Positions 9,673 through 20,080 are shown, numbered from the stretch's first letter. The stretch: DNA of 64,000 nucleotides from Ochrobactrum sp. CM-21-5 (GCF_014253075.1 NZ_JACLZJ010000001.1:1178001-1242000); one strand, 5' to 3'. A program made the numbers and translations. Notes: generated by a model from the letters alone, not told the origin.

Positions 9673-10188
9673 ATGAACAATGTTCAGCGCAAGACGGATG
9701 CGTCAGCTCCGCTTTCAACACCGGAAACCGCGCTTCGTTCCCTTTATCTGGAAGCTCTCCAGCTGGTGGAGCGCCTGCATCGCCGCCTGCTCGACGTCGT
9801 CAAGGATGAATTCGACCGCAATGGCCAGAGCGACATCAATGCGACACAGGCGCTGCTCCTCTTCAATATCGGCAATTCGGAACTGACTGCCGGTGAGCTG
9901 CGCTCGCGCGGTTACTATCTCGGCTCGAATGTATCCTATAATCTCAAGAAGCTGGTCGAGATGGGCTTCATTCATCATCAGCGCTCGCGGGTGGATCGTC
10001 GTTCGGTTCGTGTCAGCCTGACCGACAAGGGCAACGAGATCGCCACGCAGGTCGCAGCGCTTTACGAGCGTCACATCGCTTCTATCGAACAGGTCGGCGG
10101 CATTCAGATGGAAGAGTTCATGGCGATGAACAAATCGCTTCAGCGTCTCGACCGCTTCTGGAACGACAGCATCGCTTATCGGCTGTAG
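9673..10188 (+). CDS. ldtR: MarR-family transcriptional regulator LdtR
   Basis: The 171-residue protein has a winged helix-turn-helix of MarR type: recognition region GELRSRGYYLGSNVSYNLKKLVEMGFI followed by the wing RSRVDRRSVRVSLTDKG. Helices flanking the domain would form the dimer interface. Its neighbour downstream is an L,D-transpeptidase, the arrangement described for LdtR/ldtP in Candidatus Liberibacter and relatives, where LdtR controls cell-wall remodelling and stress tolerance. I start at 9673 (MNNVQRK), where GAGG lies 9 bases upstream; ATG 9640 would add 11 residues and lacks a good ribosome site. Confidence 0.88.
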   Translation: MNNVQRKTDASAPLSTPETALRSLYLEALQLVERLHRRLLDVVKDEFDRNGQSDINATQALLLFNIGNSELTAGELRSRGYYLGSNVSYNLKKLVEMGFIHHQRSRVDRRSVRVSLTDKGNEIATQVAALYERHIASIEQVGGIQMEEFMAMNKSLQRLDRFWNDSIAYRL

Positions 10189-10498
10189 AACTGTTGGGTA
10201 TCTGCCAGGCTTGTGGCAGAACTGTCACAACGGGCGTGCATTGAAGAGATGAAACGTGATTGGCGGGCTGATCTGGCGGCGTGCGGCTTGAAAACCGGGC
10301 TGCGCGACATGATTAAGCCATAAAAACCGACATAAGCGTTTTAAAAAGGCACGGGTAATATTGTGCCATCTTCAGAAACAGGCCGGGAAGGGCGAGCGGG
10401 TTCGCATGGTTGCGGGCCGGGTATCGCCTTGCTGTCCTGTTGCTGGTAATCTCCGGAATGAATGCCGCAGAAGCGGTCAGCCTTTTGGGACGAAGCAA
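10189..10498. promoter_or_regulatory. Leader region between ldtR and the L,D-transpeptidase gene
   Basis: These 310 bases hold no supported gene. An imperfect operator-like repeat GGCAC - 10 bases - GTGCC lies at 10348-10367 within AT-rich sequence that could be the transpeptidase promoter. I find no copy here of the GTTAAGYCTGA repeats seen upstream of ldtR. Confidence 0.35.
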
Positions 10499-11800
10499 AT
10501 GACCAAGACCGACAGACCAGCCGAAGCTTTCAAAGTGGATCGCCGTCGCTTCCTGCGTGGCGCGGCAACAGCGGGCCTTTCCATGGCGGCCTCGACCATG
10601 GTGCCCTCGGCTTTCGCCCAACAGGCATTAACGGATGTTCTTGCCGCACCGCGTCGCGGAAACTGGGACGACCAGTTTGATGCGCGCGCGACCGGTGGCC
10701 AGAAGGTTGCAACCAACCAGCCGGTGTTGAGCATGCAGACCGTTGACAATCTCCAGGCTGCAATTGCGCAATATACCGATATTGCAGGGCGCGGCGGTTG
10801 GCCGACAGTGCCGGGAAATGCCAAGCTGAAGCTCGGCGTGACCGACCCTTCGGTTCAGGCTTTGCGCAAGCGCCTCATGATTTCCGGTGACCTTCCGCAG
10901 AGCGCGGGCCTTTCCAGTTCTTTCGACACTTATGTCGATGCTGCCGTAAAGCGTTTTCAGGCTCGTCACGGCCTGCCCGCAGATGGCGTCATGGGACAGT
11001 TCACCTATGCCGCGATGAATGTTGACGCCAATGTCCGTCTTGGCCAGCTTCACACCAACTTGCAGCGTCTCACGCAGATCGCGAATGTGACTGCAGCCGA
11101 ACCGCGTTTCGTGATGGTCAATATTCCGGCCGCTCGCATCGAGGCCGTGGCGGGCGGAAGCGTCAATCAGCGTCATACGGCGGTGGTCGGCAAGATCGAT
11201 CGCCAAACACCGATTCTCAATTCGAAGATCCACGAAGTCATTCTCAATCCTTACTGGACGGCTCCGAAGTCGATCATCCAGAAGGACATTATTCCGCTGA
11301 TGCGCAAAGACCCGCAATATCTCGCGAAGAACAAGATCCGCCTCTATAATCAGCAGGGGCAGGAAGTTCCGCCGGAGAGCGTGGACTGGAACACCGATGA
11401 CGCCGTGAAGCTGATGTTCCGGCAAGATCCGGGCAAGATCAACGCCATGTCCTCGACCAAGATCAATTTTCACAACCAGCATGCGGTTTACATGCATGAC
11501 ACGCCGCAGAAGAGCTACTTCAACAAGCTCATGCGCTTCGACTCATCGGGCTGCGTGCGCGTCCAGAATGTGCGCGACCTTGACGTCTGGTTGTTGAAGA
11601 ATACGCCGGGCTGGGACCGCCAGAACATCGAAAATACTATTAAATCGGGTGAGAACACGCCGATTCAGCTTGCCGATCCCGTGCCGCTGCACTTCGTCTA
11701 TATCTCGGCCTGGTCCACCGGCGACGGTGTCGTCCAGTTTCGGGACGACATTTACAAGATGGATGGCGCGACCGAACTGGCTCTCGGCACCGACACCTGA
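10499..11800 (+). CDS. ldtP: Tat-exported L,D-transpeptidase with peptidoglycan-binding domain
   Basis: The 433-residue enzyme would form 3-3 crosslinks, or links to the wall, in the periplasm. The N-terminus has a twin-arginine signal (VDRRRFLRGAA, then a hydrophobic run ending AFA). A PG_binding_1 domain follows (FDTYVDAAVKRFQARHGLPADGVMG, about residues 135-180), then a YkuD domain with the catalytic pattern H...SSGCVRVQN (HDTPQKSYFNKLMRFDSSGC). Start 10499 (MTKTDRPAE) places the twin arginines correctly; the longer open frame from 10361 begins with TTG and would bury the signal. Gene order with ldtR supports regulation by LdtR. Confidence 0.92.
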   Translation: MTKTDRPAEAFKVDRRRFLRGAATAGLSMAASTMVPSAFAQQALTDVLAAPRRGNWDDQFDARATGGQKVATNQPVLSMQTVDNLQAAIAQYTDIAGRGGWPTVPGNAKLKLGVTDPSVQALRKRLMISGDLPQSAGLSSSFDTYVDAAVKRFQARHGLPADGVMGQFTYAAMNVDANVRLGQLHTNLQRLTQIANVTAAEPRFVMVNIPAARIEAVAGGSVNQRHTAVVGKIDRQTPILNSKIHEVILNPYWTAPKSIIQKDIIPLMRKDPQYLAKNKIRLYNQQGQEVPPESVDWNTDDAVKLMFRQDPGKINAMSSTKINFHNQHAVYMHDTPQKSYFNKLMRFDSSGCVRVQNVRDLDVWLLKNTPGWDRQNIENTIKSGENTPIQLADPVPLHFVYISAWSTGDGVVQFRDDIYKMDGATELALGTDT

Positions 11801-11823
11801 TTTGTCGCAAAATCGCTTGATGG

Positions 11824-11855
11824 AAGCCGCCCGGAGCCACTCCGGGCGGCTTTTT
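11824..11855 (+). terminator. Intrinsic terminator of the L,D-transpeptidase gene
   Basis: A perfect 13-bp stem (AAGCCGCCCGGAG / CTCCGGGCGGCTT) with loop CCA is followed by TTT. Confidence 0.93.
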
Positions 11856-11996
11856 AAATATGCATGTCTTTATCAAATCGGTTTGCCGCATTTTGGAGCA
11901 TGCTTTTCGCCTCACGGCCATTGGCCTTGTGGGTTCAAGTGTGATAATGCGCCTCATGCTTATAGCTTTTACCGGCTAACCCGGAGGGTGTGAAAC

Positions 11997-13316
11997 ATGT
12001 CTCAAGCCAACGCCGCCGCCAGGAACGCGTTTTCTGACGCTTTCTTCAATGCAAGCCTCGAGGACATCGATGCCGATATTTTCGGTTCAATCCGCAACGA
12101 ACTCGGTCGCCAGCGCCATGAAATCGAGCTGATCGCCTCGGAAAACATCGTTTCGCGCGCTGTTCTCGAAGCACAGGGTTCCATCCTCACCAACAAATAT
12201 GCCGAAGGCTATCCGGGCAAGCGCTATTACGGCGGCTGCCAGTATGTGGACGTCGTGGAAGAGCTGGCGATCGAACGCGCCAAGAAGCTTTTCGGCGCCG
12301 ATTTCGTAAATGTCCAGCCAAACTCCGGCAGCCAGATGAACCAGGCGGTGTTTCTGGCACTGCTTCAGCCGGGCGATACGTTCATGGGGCTGGATCTGAA
12401 TTCAGGCGGTCACCTGACGCACGGTTCGCCGGTCAATATGTCGGGCAAGTGGTTCAACGTCGTATCTTATGGCGTTCGCGAAGACGATCACCTTCTGGAT
12501 ATGGACGAAGTTGCCCGTCTTGCGCGCGAGAACAAGCCGAAGCTCATTCTGGCAGGCGGTACGGCTTATTCGCGTATCTGGGACTGGAAGCGCTTCCGTG
12601 AGATCGCCGATGAAGTCGGCGCCTATCTCATGGTCGACATGGCGCACATCGCCGGTCTTGTTGCCGGTGGCGTGCATCCGTCGCCAGTCCCGCATGCGCA
12701 TGTCACGACGACGACGACCCACAAGTCGCTGCGCGGGCCTCGCGGCGGCATGATTCTCACCAACGATGCGGATATCGCCAAGAAGATCAATTCGGCTGTG
12801 TTCCCTGGCCTTCAGGGTGGTCCGCTGATGCACGTCATCGCGGGCAAGGCTGTCGCTTTTGGTGAAGCGCTGAAGCCTGAATTCAAGCTATATGCCAAGA
12901 ACGTCGTGGACAACGCTCGCGCGCTTTCCGAAGAGCTGAAGTCGCATGGTCTCGACATCGTTTCCGGCGGCACTGACAACCATCTGATGCTGGTTGACCT
13001 GCGTCCGAAGAATGCGACCGGCAAGCGCGCCGAGGCTGCTCTTGGCCGCGCCAACATCACCTGCAACAAGAACGGCATTCCGTTTGATCCTGAAAAGCCG
13101 TTTGTCACCTCGGGCGTCCGTCTTGGCACGCCTGCGGGTACGACGCGCGGTTTCGGCGTGGCCGAATTCAAGGAAGTCGGCGCCTTGATCGCCGAAGTTC
13201 TAGACGGTCTGAAGGTTGCCAATTCCGATGAAGGCAATGCTGCGGTCGAACAGGCCGTGAAGGAAAAGGTGGTCGCTTTGACCGACCGTTTCCCGATGTA
13301 CGGCTATCAGGGATAA
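11997..13316 (+). CDS. glyA: Serine hydroxymethyltransferase
   Basis: GlyA is the PLP enzyme that interconverts serine and glycine and supplies 5,10-methylene-tetrahydrofolate. The 439-residue sequence shows the substrate loop [30 protein letters not shown], and the PLP-lysine motif [15 protein letters not shown]. Length and N-terminus are normal; GGAGGG lies about 9 bases before the ATG. The gene is isolated between two strong terminators, so it is its own transcription unit ahead of the nrdR-rib operon. Confidence 0.97.
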   Translation: MSQANAAARNAFSDAFFNASLEDIDADIFGSIRNELGRQRHEIELIASENIVSRAVLEAQGSILTNKYAEGYPGKRYYGGCQYVDVVEELAIERAKKLFGADFVNVQPNSGSQMNQAVFLALLQPGDTFMGLDLNSGGHLTHGSPVNMSGKWFNVVSYGVREDDHLLDMDEVARLARENKPKLILAGGTAYSRIWDWKRFREIADEVGAYLMVDMAHIAGLVAGGVHPSPVPHAHVTTTTTHKSLRGPRGGMILTNDADIAKKINSAVFPGLQGGPLMHVIAGKAVAFGEALKPEFKLYAKNVVDNARALSEELKSHGLDIVSGGTDNHLMLVDLRPKNATGKRAEAALGRANITCNKNGIPFDPEKPFVTSGVRLGTPAGTTRGFGVAEFKEVGALIAEVLDGLKVANSDEGNAAVEQAVKEKVVALTDRFPMYGYQG

Positions 13317-13332
13317 ACCCGGTTGAGAGTTA

Positions 13333-13373
13333 CCAAAAGACCCCGTCCAACCTTGTTGAACGGGGTCTTTTGG
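13333..13373. terminator. Bidirectional terminator after glyA
   Basis: A perfect 14-bp inverted repeat (CCAAAAGACCCCGT at 13333-13346 with ACGGGGTCTTTTGG at 13360-13373) encloses a 13-base loop. It is followed by TTTCC and separates glyA from nrdR. Confidence 0.88.
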
Positions 13374-13452
13374 TTTCCAGCAATATTAGGATGAGATGCA
13401 CGAATAGGCTATCATCTGCAGGAATCAGAAAAGACCGTTTTGAAAGAGTGCC

Positions 13453-13929
13453 ATGCGTTGCCCTTATTGCCAGTCTGAAGATACGCAAGTGAAAGATTCC
13501 CGCCCGGCCGAAGACGGCGCTGTCATTCGCCGCCGCCGTGTCTGTTCAGTCTGCGGCGGGCGCTTCACGACATTCGAGCGTGTGCAGCTGCGTGATCTGA
13601 TGGTCGTGAAAAAGAGCGGCCGCCGCGTGCCATTCGACCGCGAAAAGCTGACGCGTTCCATAGAAGTTGCCTTGCGCAAGCGCGACGCGGATAGCGATCG
13701 CGTCGAGCGTGCGATTTCCGGTATCGTGCGCCAGCTTGAAAGTTCGGGTGAGGCGGAAGTGTCTTCGGACGAAATTGGTCGTCTGGCAATGGATGCTCTT
13801 AAAGGTATCGACGATATCGCTTATATCCGCTTTGCTTCGGTTTATCGCAATTTCAGCAAGGCGGTCGATTTTCACAATGTCATCGATGAATTGACAGCCG
13901 CCGAGACCGGGGACGATCTGGACGCGTAA
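13453..13929 (+). CDS. nrdR: Transcriptional repressor NrdR
   Basis: NrdR senses ATP/dATP and represses ribonucleotide reductase genes. The 158-residue protein starts with the zinc ribbon ([12 protein letters not shown] ... [18 protein letters not shown]; four cysteines) and continues with an ATP-cone ([19 protein letters not shown] ... [14 protein letters not shown]). It is the first gene of the run to ribD, with a gap of 3 bases, as in many alphaproteobacteria. Confidence 0.96.
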   Translation: MRCPYCQSEDTQVKDSRPAEDGAVIRRRRVCSVCGGRFTTFERVQLRDLMVVKKSGRRVPFDREKLTRSIEVALRKRDADSDRVERAISGIVRQLESSGEAEVSSDEIGRLAMDALKGIDDIAYIRFASVYRNFSKAVDFHNVIDELTAAETGDDLDA

Positions 13930-13932
13930 AGT

Positions 13933-15054
13933 ATGAGTGGCTTGAAACTGTCCCATTCGCATGTGACCCCGGAGGATCTTCGCTTCATGGCGGCGACGAT
14001 CCGTCATGCCCGGCGGAACAAAGGGCTGACCGGCACCAATCCTTCCGTAGGAACGCTTATCGTTAAAGATGGCATCATCGTTGGGCGGGGTGTCACGGCG
14101 GTCGGTGGACGGCCTCACGCAGAGCCGCAAGCGCTGGTGGATGCGGGCGAGGCTGCACGAGGCGCAACCGCTTATGTTTCGCTGGAACCATGCGCCCATC
14201 ACGGTCGCACACCGCCATGCGCCGAAGCGCTGGTACGGGCAGGGGTTGCCCGCGTGGTCGTCGCTGCCACCGATCCCGACGATCGGGTAAGTGGAAAAGG
14301 CTTCGGTATCCTGCGCGAAGCCGGAATCGAAGTTGTGCCAGGCGTCCTTTCCGGGGATGCTGCCGATGACCTCGCAGGCTATCTGAATCGATCTGCCAGG
14401 AAACGCCCGGAAGTGATTCTGAAACTTGCACTTTCCGCCGATGGAATGATTGGTCGAAAAGGTGCGGGACAGGTCGCTATTACCGGTCCTGTATCGCGTG
14501 CGCAGTCGCACATTTTGCGGGCGCAGACGGATGTTATCCTGATAGGTATCGAGACGGCGCTGGCGGACGACCCGGTTTTGAACTGCCGTCTGCCGGGGCT
14601 TGAACAGCGCTCGCCCATTCGGGTCGTGCTGGATAGCGGATTGCGTCTTCCGCTCTCTTCGAAGCTTGTCCGGTCTGCTGATGTGCAGCCGCTCTGGATA
14701 GCATGCAGCGAGGATGCATCGGAGGAGCGGCGTCAGGAATTGAAGGCTGCAGGCTGCCGCATTCTGGCGACCGAGGTCCATGACTGCCGTATCGCTTTGC
14801 CGGAATTGATGGACGATCTCGCTGCACAGGGTATTTCGTCGGTTCTGGTGGAAGGCGGAGCAGGGGTCGCCAGAAGTTTTCTGGACGAGAATCTGGTGGA
14901 CCGGTTGGTCGTCTTCCGTTCTCCGGTCGAAATCGCCGCAGCGGACGGGGTTGTTGTGGACGAACTTGAAACCCATATCGCTGACGAATTCAAAATTCTC
15001 AGACATGCGCGTTACGGCGACGATGCCTATGCGGAATATGTAAGGATGACTTGA
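13933..15054 (+). CDS. ribD: Bifunctional riboflavin deaminase/reductase RibD
   Basis: RibD carries out the second and third steps of riboflavin synthesis: deamination of the pyrimidine, then reduction of the ribosyl chain. The N-terminal CDA-like domain has the zinc site HAE (62-64) and PCAHHGRTPPC (C87, C96). The C-terminal reductase domain (about 150-373) includes LKLALSADGMIGRKG and VLVEGGAGVARSF. It sits between nrdR and ribE; its TGA overlaps the ribE start in TGATG, implying translational coupling. Confidence 0.95.
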   Translation: MSGLKLSHSHVTPEDLRFMAATIRHARRNKGLTGTNPSVGTLIVKDGIIVGRGVTAVGGRPHAEPQALVDAGEAARGATAYVSLEPCAHHGRTPPCAEALVRAGVARVVVAATDPDDRVSGKGFGILREAGIEVVPGVLSGDAADDLAGYLNRSARKRPEVILKLALSADGMIGRKGAGQVAITGPVSRAQSHILRAQTDVILIGIETALADDPVLNCRLPGLEQRSPIRVVLDSGLRLPLSSKLVRSADVQPLWIACSEDASEERRQELKAAGCRILATEVHDCRIALPELMDDLAAQGISSVLVEGGAGVARSFLDENLVDRLVVFRSPVEIAAADGVVVDELETHIADEFKILRHARYGDDAYAEYVRMT

Positions 15055-15662
15055 TGTTTACAGGTATTGTCACCGATATAGGCAAGGTGGATCGGATCAA
15101 GCCTCTCAACGAGGGTGTGCTGCTGCGCATCGAAACCGTTTACGATCCCGATACCATCGAGCTGGGAGCGTCGATTGCCTGTTCCGGCGTGTGCCTTACC
15201 GTTGTTGCCCTGCCGGAAAAAGGCACGAATGCGCGTTGGTTCGAAGTGGAGGCCTGGGAAGAAGCCCTGCGCCTGACGACGATAGCCAACTGGCAGAACG
15301 GCACGCGCATCAATCTTGAGCGCTCGTTGAAGCTTGGCGACGAGATGGGCGGGCATCTGGTGTCCGGTCATGTCGACGGACAGGCGGAAATCATCGAGCG
15401 TAAGGACGAGGGCGATGCCGTGCGCTTTACCCTTCGCGCACCGGAAGCGCTTGCGCCCTTCATCGCCCAGAAAGGTTCTGTAGCGCTGGACGGCACATCG
15501 TTGACCGTCAACGGCGTCAATGGCAATGAATTCGATGTTCTGCTTATTCGCCATTCGTTGGAAGTGACGACCTGGGGCGATCGGAAAGCCGGCGACAAGG
15601 TGAATATCGAGATCGACCAGCTTGCGCGCTATGCCGCAAGGCTTGCGCAATATCAGAAATAA
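15054..15662 (+). CDS. ribE: Riboflavin synthase alpha subunit
   Basis: The 202-residue enzyme dismutates two lumazines to riboflavin. It consists of two lumazine-binding repeats, each opening with a FTGIV- or VSGHV-type motif (MFTGIVTDIG, residue 1; GHLVSGHVDGQA, about residue 100). The N-terminal MFTG is diagnostic and fixes the start at 15054, overlapping the ribD stop codon. It lies 85 bases before ribH. Confidence 0.95.
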   Translation: MFTGIVTDIGKVDRIKPLNEGVLLRIETVYDPDTIELGASIACSGVCLTVVALPEKGTNARWFEVEAWEEALRLTTIANWQNGTRINLERSLKLGDEMGGHLVSGHVDGQAEIIERKDEGDAVRFTLRAPEALAPFIAQKGSVALDGTSLTVNGVNGNEFDVLLIRHSLEVTTWGDRKAGDKVNIEIDQLARYAARLAQYQK

Positions 15663-15747
15663 GCTTAGAGCCTAGGAATCTAAAGCTGTAATAGCCGATC
15701 CCGATTTTAAGCGTTGACCGCAGGCTTTGCGGTCCGCAAAATTTGTC

Positions 15748-16221
15748 ATGGAGTTTCTCATGTCCCAGCACGAGGCGCAGGCGCCGCATTTGCTTATTGT
15801 TGAAGCGCGTTTTTACGACGATCTTGCCAACGCGCTTCTGGAAGGTGCAAAGGCCGCTCTCGATGAGGCTGGCGCGACATATGATGTCGTGACGGTGCCG
15901 GGTGCCCTGGAAATTCCGGCAACGATTTCATTTGCTCTCGATGGTGCCGATAATGACGGTACGGAGTATGATGGCTATGTGGCGCTCGGTACGGTTATCC
16001 GCGGCGAGACTTACCATTTCGATATCGTTGCCAACGAATCGTGCCGCGCATTGACCGATCTGGCGGTAGAAGAAAGCATCGCCATCGGCAACGGTATCCT
16101 GACCGTAGAGAACGACGAACAGGCCTGGGTGCGTGCCCGTCGTGAAGACAAGGACAAGGGTGGCTTTGCTGCCCGCGCGGCACTGACGATGATTGAACTG
16201 CGCAAGAAATTCGGAGCCTGA
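15748..16221 (+). CDS. ribH: 6,7-dimethyl-8-ribityllumazine synthase (RibH1 type)
   Basis: The 157-residue enzyme joins the pyrimidine from RibD to dihydroxybutanone phosphate. Motifs seen are [24 protein letters not shown], and [18 protein letters not shown] with the catalytic histidine. The sequence closely resembles Brucella RibH1, the copy in the rib operon, as distinct from the solitary RibH2. Start 15748 (MEFLMSQHE) follows the Brucella annotation as I remember it; the ATG at 15760 has a GGAG six bases upstream and is a real alternative. Confidence 0.94.
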   Translation: MEFLMSQHEAQAPHLLIVEARFYDDLANALLEGAKAALDEAGATYDVVTVPGALEIPATISFALDGADNDGTEYDGYVALGTVIRGETYHFDIVANESCRALTDLAVEESIAIGNGILTVENDEQAWVRARREDKDKGGFAARAALTMIELRKKFGA

Positions 16222-16226
16222 TAGCC

Positions 16227-16742
16227 ATGAGTTCCCCCGCAGAAGGCCGCCCGACACCCAATATGCCCCGCACGGCCAACAAGCGTGGCGTCGCCCGACT
16301 TGCCGCCGTACAGGCGCTTTACCAGATGGATGTCGCAGGCACGGGCGTCATGGAGGTCGTGTCCGAATATGAAGCTTTCCGGCTTGGTAAGGAAGTGGAC
16401 GGCACCCAGTATCTCGATGCCGATCCGCAATGGTTCCGCGCCATTGTGGCAGGAGTTGTCGACAGTCAGCTGACGCTGGATCCGATGATTCATCAGGCAC
16501 TGACTGAAGACTGGCCTCTGTCGCGCCTTGATTCGACCCTGCGCGCGATCCTGCGCGCTGGCGTATGGGAACTGAAGTCACGCAACGACGTGCCGACCGC
16601 TGTCATCGTTTCGGAGTATGTCGATATCGCCAAGGCGTTTTATACCGAAGACGAGCCGAAGCTGGTCAATGCCGTGCTCGACCGCCTGGCCTTCGTCATT
16701 CGCGGTGAAAGCCGTGGCGTGAAGCCGCGCCAGAAGAACTGA
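16227..16742 (+). CDS. nusB: Transcription antitermination protein NusB
   Basis: NusB with NusE (S10) binds boxA RNA and promotes rRNA antitermination. The 171-residue all-helical sequence shows [21 protein letters not shown] near the N-terminus and the C-terminal family motif [34 protein letters not shown]. It lies 5 bases after ribH, the usual alphaproteobacterial arrangement, and closes the operon. No thiL follows; the next gene is hppA after about 500 bases. Confidence 0.95.
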   Translation: MSSPAEGRPTPNMPRTANKRGVARLAAVQALYQMDVAGTGVMEVVSEYEAFRLGKEVDGTQYLDADPQWFRAIVAGVVDSQLTLDPMIHQALTEDWPLSRLDSTLRAILRAGVWELKSRNDVPTAVIVSEYVDIAKAFYTEDEPKLVNAVLDRLAFVIRGESRGVKPRQKN

Positions 16743-17239
16743 CCCCTCAGTCATTGGCTGGATCGTAGCATGACTCCCAAAATGGGACCCGCTTCGGATT
16801 GACGACATACACGAAACAAAATCTTGGGAGGCTGTGAGAAATCACGGCCTCTTTGCATTTTAAGCTGGCAAAGAACGGCTTGACCTTTGCTGAACCGTTT
16901 CGCATCTTGAGCGCGCGGCATAGAATGCTGAAATGCAGGGACTTCCGCCAATTGTTTGATTTCTGGGGGAAGTTCACGAGAAGAATATACCGTAGAGGCC
17001 CGGTACCGCTTGTTGGCTTCAGGCACTTCCATGCCGCTCATTAGACCTCATGCGCCCGGATGGACGCACAGGGCTCTAAACGTTGAACCAGGCATCGCGC
17101 TTCAGGAAACCGGTAACGGTTTCCAGACCGGTGTTGTCGGCCCGGGGAGGGGTTTCGGGCCTTTCATGCGCATTTGCCTGCCGGCAATCGCATTGCGGTC
17201 TGACGGTAGCTGGCGCGAACTCAATGGGAGTTGGCCTAA
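16743..17239. other. Structured intergenic region between nusB and hppA
   Basis: This stretch of 497 bases contains a nusB terminator, then two hairpins close to hppA. GGAAACCG - GTAA - CGGTTTCC at 17105-17124 is perfect, and GGCCCG ... CGGGCC at 17139-17161 is followed by TTT. An open frame on the minus strand (16751-17041) has no recognisable family or ribosome site and I do not call it. The tandem hairpins suggest an attenuating or stabilising mRNA leader for hppA. Confidence 0.5.
16828..16855 (+). terminator. Probable terminator of the rib-nusB operon
   Basis: GAGGCTGTGA - GAAA - TCACGGCCTC is a 10-bp stem with one G-U type mismatch, followed by TTTGCATTTT. Confidence 0.65.
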
Positions 17240-19396
17240 ATGGTAGTAGGAGTGACAGTTCTTCTTCTCGTCATTGCCTGTGGTGTGCTTTCCGTCCTTT
17301 TTGCTTTCTTGTTGATCCGATCGGTTCTGGCAGCCGATCAGGGCACGCAACGCATGCAGGAAATCGCTGAAGCCATCCGCGAGGGTGCATCAGCCTATCT
17401 CACACGGCAATATTCCACGATCGCCATCGTCGGCGTCGTTGTCTTTCTGATCGCCTGGTATCTGCTGTCGATCACAGCGGCAATCGGCTTCCTGATCGGT
17501 GCGGTCTTGTCCGGCGTCACCGGCTTCATCGGTATGCATGTTTCCGTCCGCGCCAATGTGCGCACAGCGCAGGCGGCATCGCTCAGCCTTGCTGGAGGGC
17601 TTGAACTGGCATTCAAGTCAGGCGCTGTCACCGGCCTGCTGGTGGCGGGCCTCGCACTGCTTGGCGTCTCGGTTTACTATTTCATTTTGACGGTATGGCT
17701 GGGCTATGCGCCCGCTGACCGAACGGTTATCGATGCACTGGTGGCTTTGGGCTTCGGTGCGTCGCTGATTTCGATCTTTGCCCGTCTTGGCGGTGGTATT
17801 TTCACAAAAGGGGCCGATGTCGGCGGCGATCTGGTCGGCAAGGTCGAGGCAGGCATTCCCGAAGACGATCCGCGTAATCCGGCGACAATTGCAGACAATG
17901 TCGGTGACAATGTCGGCGACTGCGCAGGCATGGCGGCTGATCTGTTTGAAACCTACGCCGTGACTGTGGTTGCAACCATGGTTCTGGCTGCGATCTTCTT
18001 CAATGGGTCGGACGTGCTTGCCAGCGTCATGCTCTATCCACTCGCCATTTGCGGTGCCTGTGTGATCACATCCATTGCTGGGACATTTTTCGTCAAGCTC
18101 GGTGTCAACGGCTCCATCATGGGCGCTCTCTACAAGGGGCTGATAGCGACCGGACTTTTTTCGATTGCCGGCCTTGCAGTCGCGAATCTGCTGACCGTCG
18201 GCTGGGGTGAAATCGGCACGGTCGCGGGTAAGAGCGTAACGGGCACCAATCTGTTCTTTTGCGGTCTCATCGGCCTGGTTGTGACCGGCCTCATAGTGGT
18301 GATAACGGAATATTACACCGGCACCAACAAGCGTCCGGTCAATTCCATCGCGCAGGCATCCGTGACCGGCCACGGCACGAATGTCATTCAGGGGCTGGCG
18401 GTATCACTCGAATCGACTGCGCTTCCGGCCATCGTTATCGTTGGCGGTATCATCACCACCTATCAGCTCGCCGGTTTGTTCGGGACGGCTATCGCCGTGA
18501 CTGCCATGCTTGGCATCGCGGGCATGATCGTGGCGCTCGATGCCTTCGGGCCGGTTACGGACAACGCTGGCGGCATTGCTGAAATGGCGGGACTTGATCC
18601 GGAGGTGCGCAAGGCGACCGATGCGCTGGATGCGGTTGGCAATACGACGAAAGCCGTTACCAAAGGCTATGCGATCGGTTCGGCAGGCCTGGGCGCTCTG
18701 GTGCTTTTTGCGGCCTATTCGAACGATCTTGCCTATTTCGCGGCCAACGGGCAGACCTATCCGTATTTTGCGGATATGGGACCGGTCTCGTTCGAACTTT
18801 CCAATCCGTATGTGGTTGCTGGGCTGATTTTCGGGGGGCTGATTCCCTATTTGTTCGGGGGTATGGCCATGACGGCCGTGGGCCGTGCAGGCGGTGCGGT
18901 TGTACAGGAAGTGCGTCGCCAGTTCCGCGAAAAGCCGGGCATCATGACGGGGAGCGAACGCCCGGATTATGCGCGGGCGGTCGATCTTCTGACGAAGGCG
19001 GCAATCCGGGAAATGATTATTCCCTCACTCTTGCCGGTTCTGGCGCCGCTTGTCGTCTATTTCGGCGTATTGCTGATCTCCGGCTCCAAAGCGGCGGCTT
19101 TCGCGGCGCTTGGCGCTTCGCTCCTGGGTGTCATCATAAACGGGCTTTTTGTGGCAATCTCCATGACGTCGGGTGGCGGCGCATGGGACAATGCGAAGAA
19201 GAGCTTCGAGGACGGGTTTACCGACGCTGACGGCGTGAAGCACATGAAAGGATCGGAAGCGCATAAGGCGTCCGTCACCGGTGACACGGTGGGCGACCCT
19301 TACAAGGATACGGCAGGCCCTGCCGTCAATCCGGCGATCAAGATCACCAATATCGTAGCACTTCTGCTGCTGGCTGTTCTGGCACACATGGCTTGA
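17240..19396 (+). CDS. hppA: Membrane-bound proton-pumping pyrophosphatase (K+-independent type)
   Basis: HppA hydrolyses pyrophosphate and pumps protons across the inner membrane. The 718-residue protein has about 15-16 hydrophobic segments and the substrate motif [40 protein letters not shown] (about residues 190-230), plus a second acidic cluster near the C-terminus ([18 protein letters not shown]). The segment [11 protein letters not shown] carries lysine where K+-dependent enzymes have alanine, marking it as K+-independent. The ATG at 17240 is used; a GTG at 17252 is possible. The upstream leader is structured. Confidence 0.96.
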   Translation: MVVGVTVLLLVIACGVLSVLFAFLLIRSVLAADQGTQRMQEIAEAIREGASAYLTRQYSTIAIVGVVVFLIAWYLLSITAAIGFLIGAVLSGVTGFIGMHVSVRANVRTAQAASLSLAGGLELAFKSGAVTGLLVAGLALLGVSVYYFILTVWLGYAPADRTVIDALVALGFGASLISIFARLGGGIFTKGADVGGDLVGKVEAGIPEDDPRNPATIADNVGDNVGDCAGMAADLFETYAVTVVATMVLAAIFFNGSDVLASVMLYPLAICGACVITSIAGTFFVKLGVNGSIMGALYKGLIATGLFSIAGLAVANLLTVGWGEIGTVAGKSVTGTNLFFCGLIGLVVTGLIVVITEYYTGTNKRPVNSIAQASVTGHGTNVIQGLAVSLESTALPAIVIVGGIITTYQLAGLFGTAIAVTAMLGIAGMIVALDAFGPVTDNAGGIAEMAGLDPEVRKATDALDAVGNTTKAVTKGYAIGSAGLGALVLFAAYSNDLAYFAANGQTYPYFADMGPVSFELSNPYVVAGLIFGGLIPYLFGGMAMTAVGRAGGAVVQEVRRQFREKPGIMTGSERPDYARAVDLLTKAAIREMIIPSLLPVLAPLVVYFGVLLISGSKAAAFAALGASLLGVIINGLFVAISMTSGGGAWDNAKKSFEDGFTDADGVKHMKGSEAHKASVTGDTVGDPYKDTAGPAVNPAIKITNIVALLLLAVLAHMA

Positions 19397-19416
19397 GCAG
19401 CTTTGTCTGACAAAAT

Positions 19417-19445
19417 AAAAAACCCGCCGGAAAGGCGGGTTTTCT
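19417..19445. terminator. Bidirectional terminator between hppA and bamE
   Basis: AAAACCCGCC - GGAAA - GGCGGGTTTT has A- and T-runs on both sides and serves the two convergent genes. Confidence 0.92.
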
Positions 19446-19466
19446 TTTGCGATACGTCTCGCCGGA

Positions 19467-19991
19467 TCAGTTTGCCGCGCCGCCTGCTGATGGCAGCGAG
19501 GTCGGTGCCTTGGAAACACCCTGAATAATCTGACCGAGGAAGGTCTGGTCCTTGCCGCCGGTCGGTGTGGTGCGCCCGACGAAGTCGAAGAGCTTGCCGT
19601 CCTTCAGGCCGTAATTGGCAATCTGCTTCACCTTGCCGTCGCCATCGAAATAAATGGCGAGAATATGCCGATCGATGATCTTGGGCTTCATGAACTGCGC
19701 GGCACGATAGCGCTTCTGCGAAATGTAGTAGAATACTTCATTATCGAAGATCGCAGTTGACGAAGGCGTGCCAAGCGCCAGCAGCACCTGCTCGCGGCTG
19801 GAGCCGACCGGTACCGAATCAAGTGCTTCCTGATCGAGCACATAACCCTCTGTCAAAGTTTCGGACGGGTTTAGCGTGGATGCGGTGTTACATCCGGCGA
19901 GAGCCGCCGAAAAGAGAATTGCTGTGCCTGCGAGAAGGGCGCGCTGTCTGCGCACGCCAAAGAAAATTCGCTGCAACAAAGACCTCTCCAT
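19467..19991 (-). CDS. bamE: Outer membrane assembly lipoprotein BamE
   Basis: BamE (SmpA/OmlA) is an accessory lipoprotein of the BAM complex that inserts beta-barrel proteins. The 174-residue precursor has a lipoprotein signal with lipobox LAGC and then the SmpA_OmlA domain: SVPVGSSREQVLLALGTPSSTAIFDNEVFYYIS, with the beta-strands ILAIYFDGDGKVKQI. The alphaproteobacterial C-terminal tail is rich in Gly, Pro and Ser. It is divergent from the chaperone at 20081, as commonly seen in this order. Confidence 0.93.
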   Translation of the reverse strand: MERSLLQRIFFGVRRQRALLAGTAILFSAALAGCNTASTLNPSETLTEGYVLDQEALDSVPVGSSREQVLLALGTPSSTAIFDNEVFYYISQKRYRAAQFMKPKIIDRHILAIYFDGDGKVKQIANYGLKDGKLFDFVGRTTPTGGKDQTFLGQIIQGVSKAPTSLPSAGGAAN

Positions 19992-20080
19992 AATTCTATT
20001 ATCAGCGCGGCACTTTCGCCGTCCGGAGAACTTCGGTAAACCACCTTGCTTCTGGATGCAACTGGAACGGTCGAACGGAC

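Noticed and set aside
16751-17041. 96-residue open frame between nusB and hppA
   Set aside because: No ribosome site, no family, and it covers the probable nusB terminator.
17240-19396. K+-dependent pyrophosphatase
   Set aside because: The diagnostic segment is GNTTKA, not GNTTAA, which indicates the K+-independent class.
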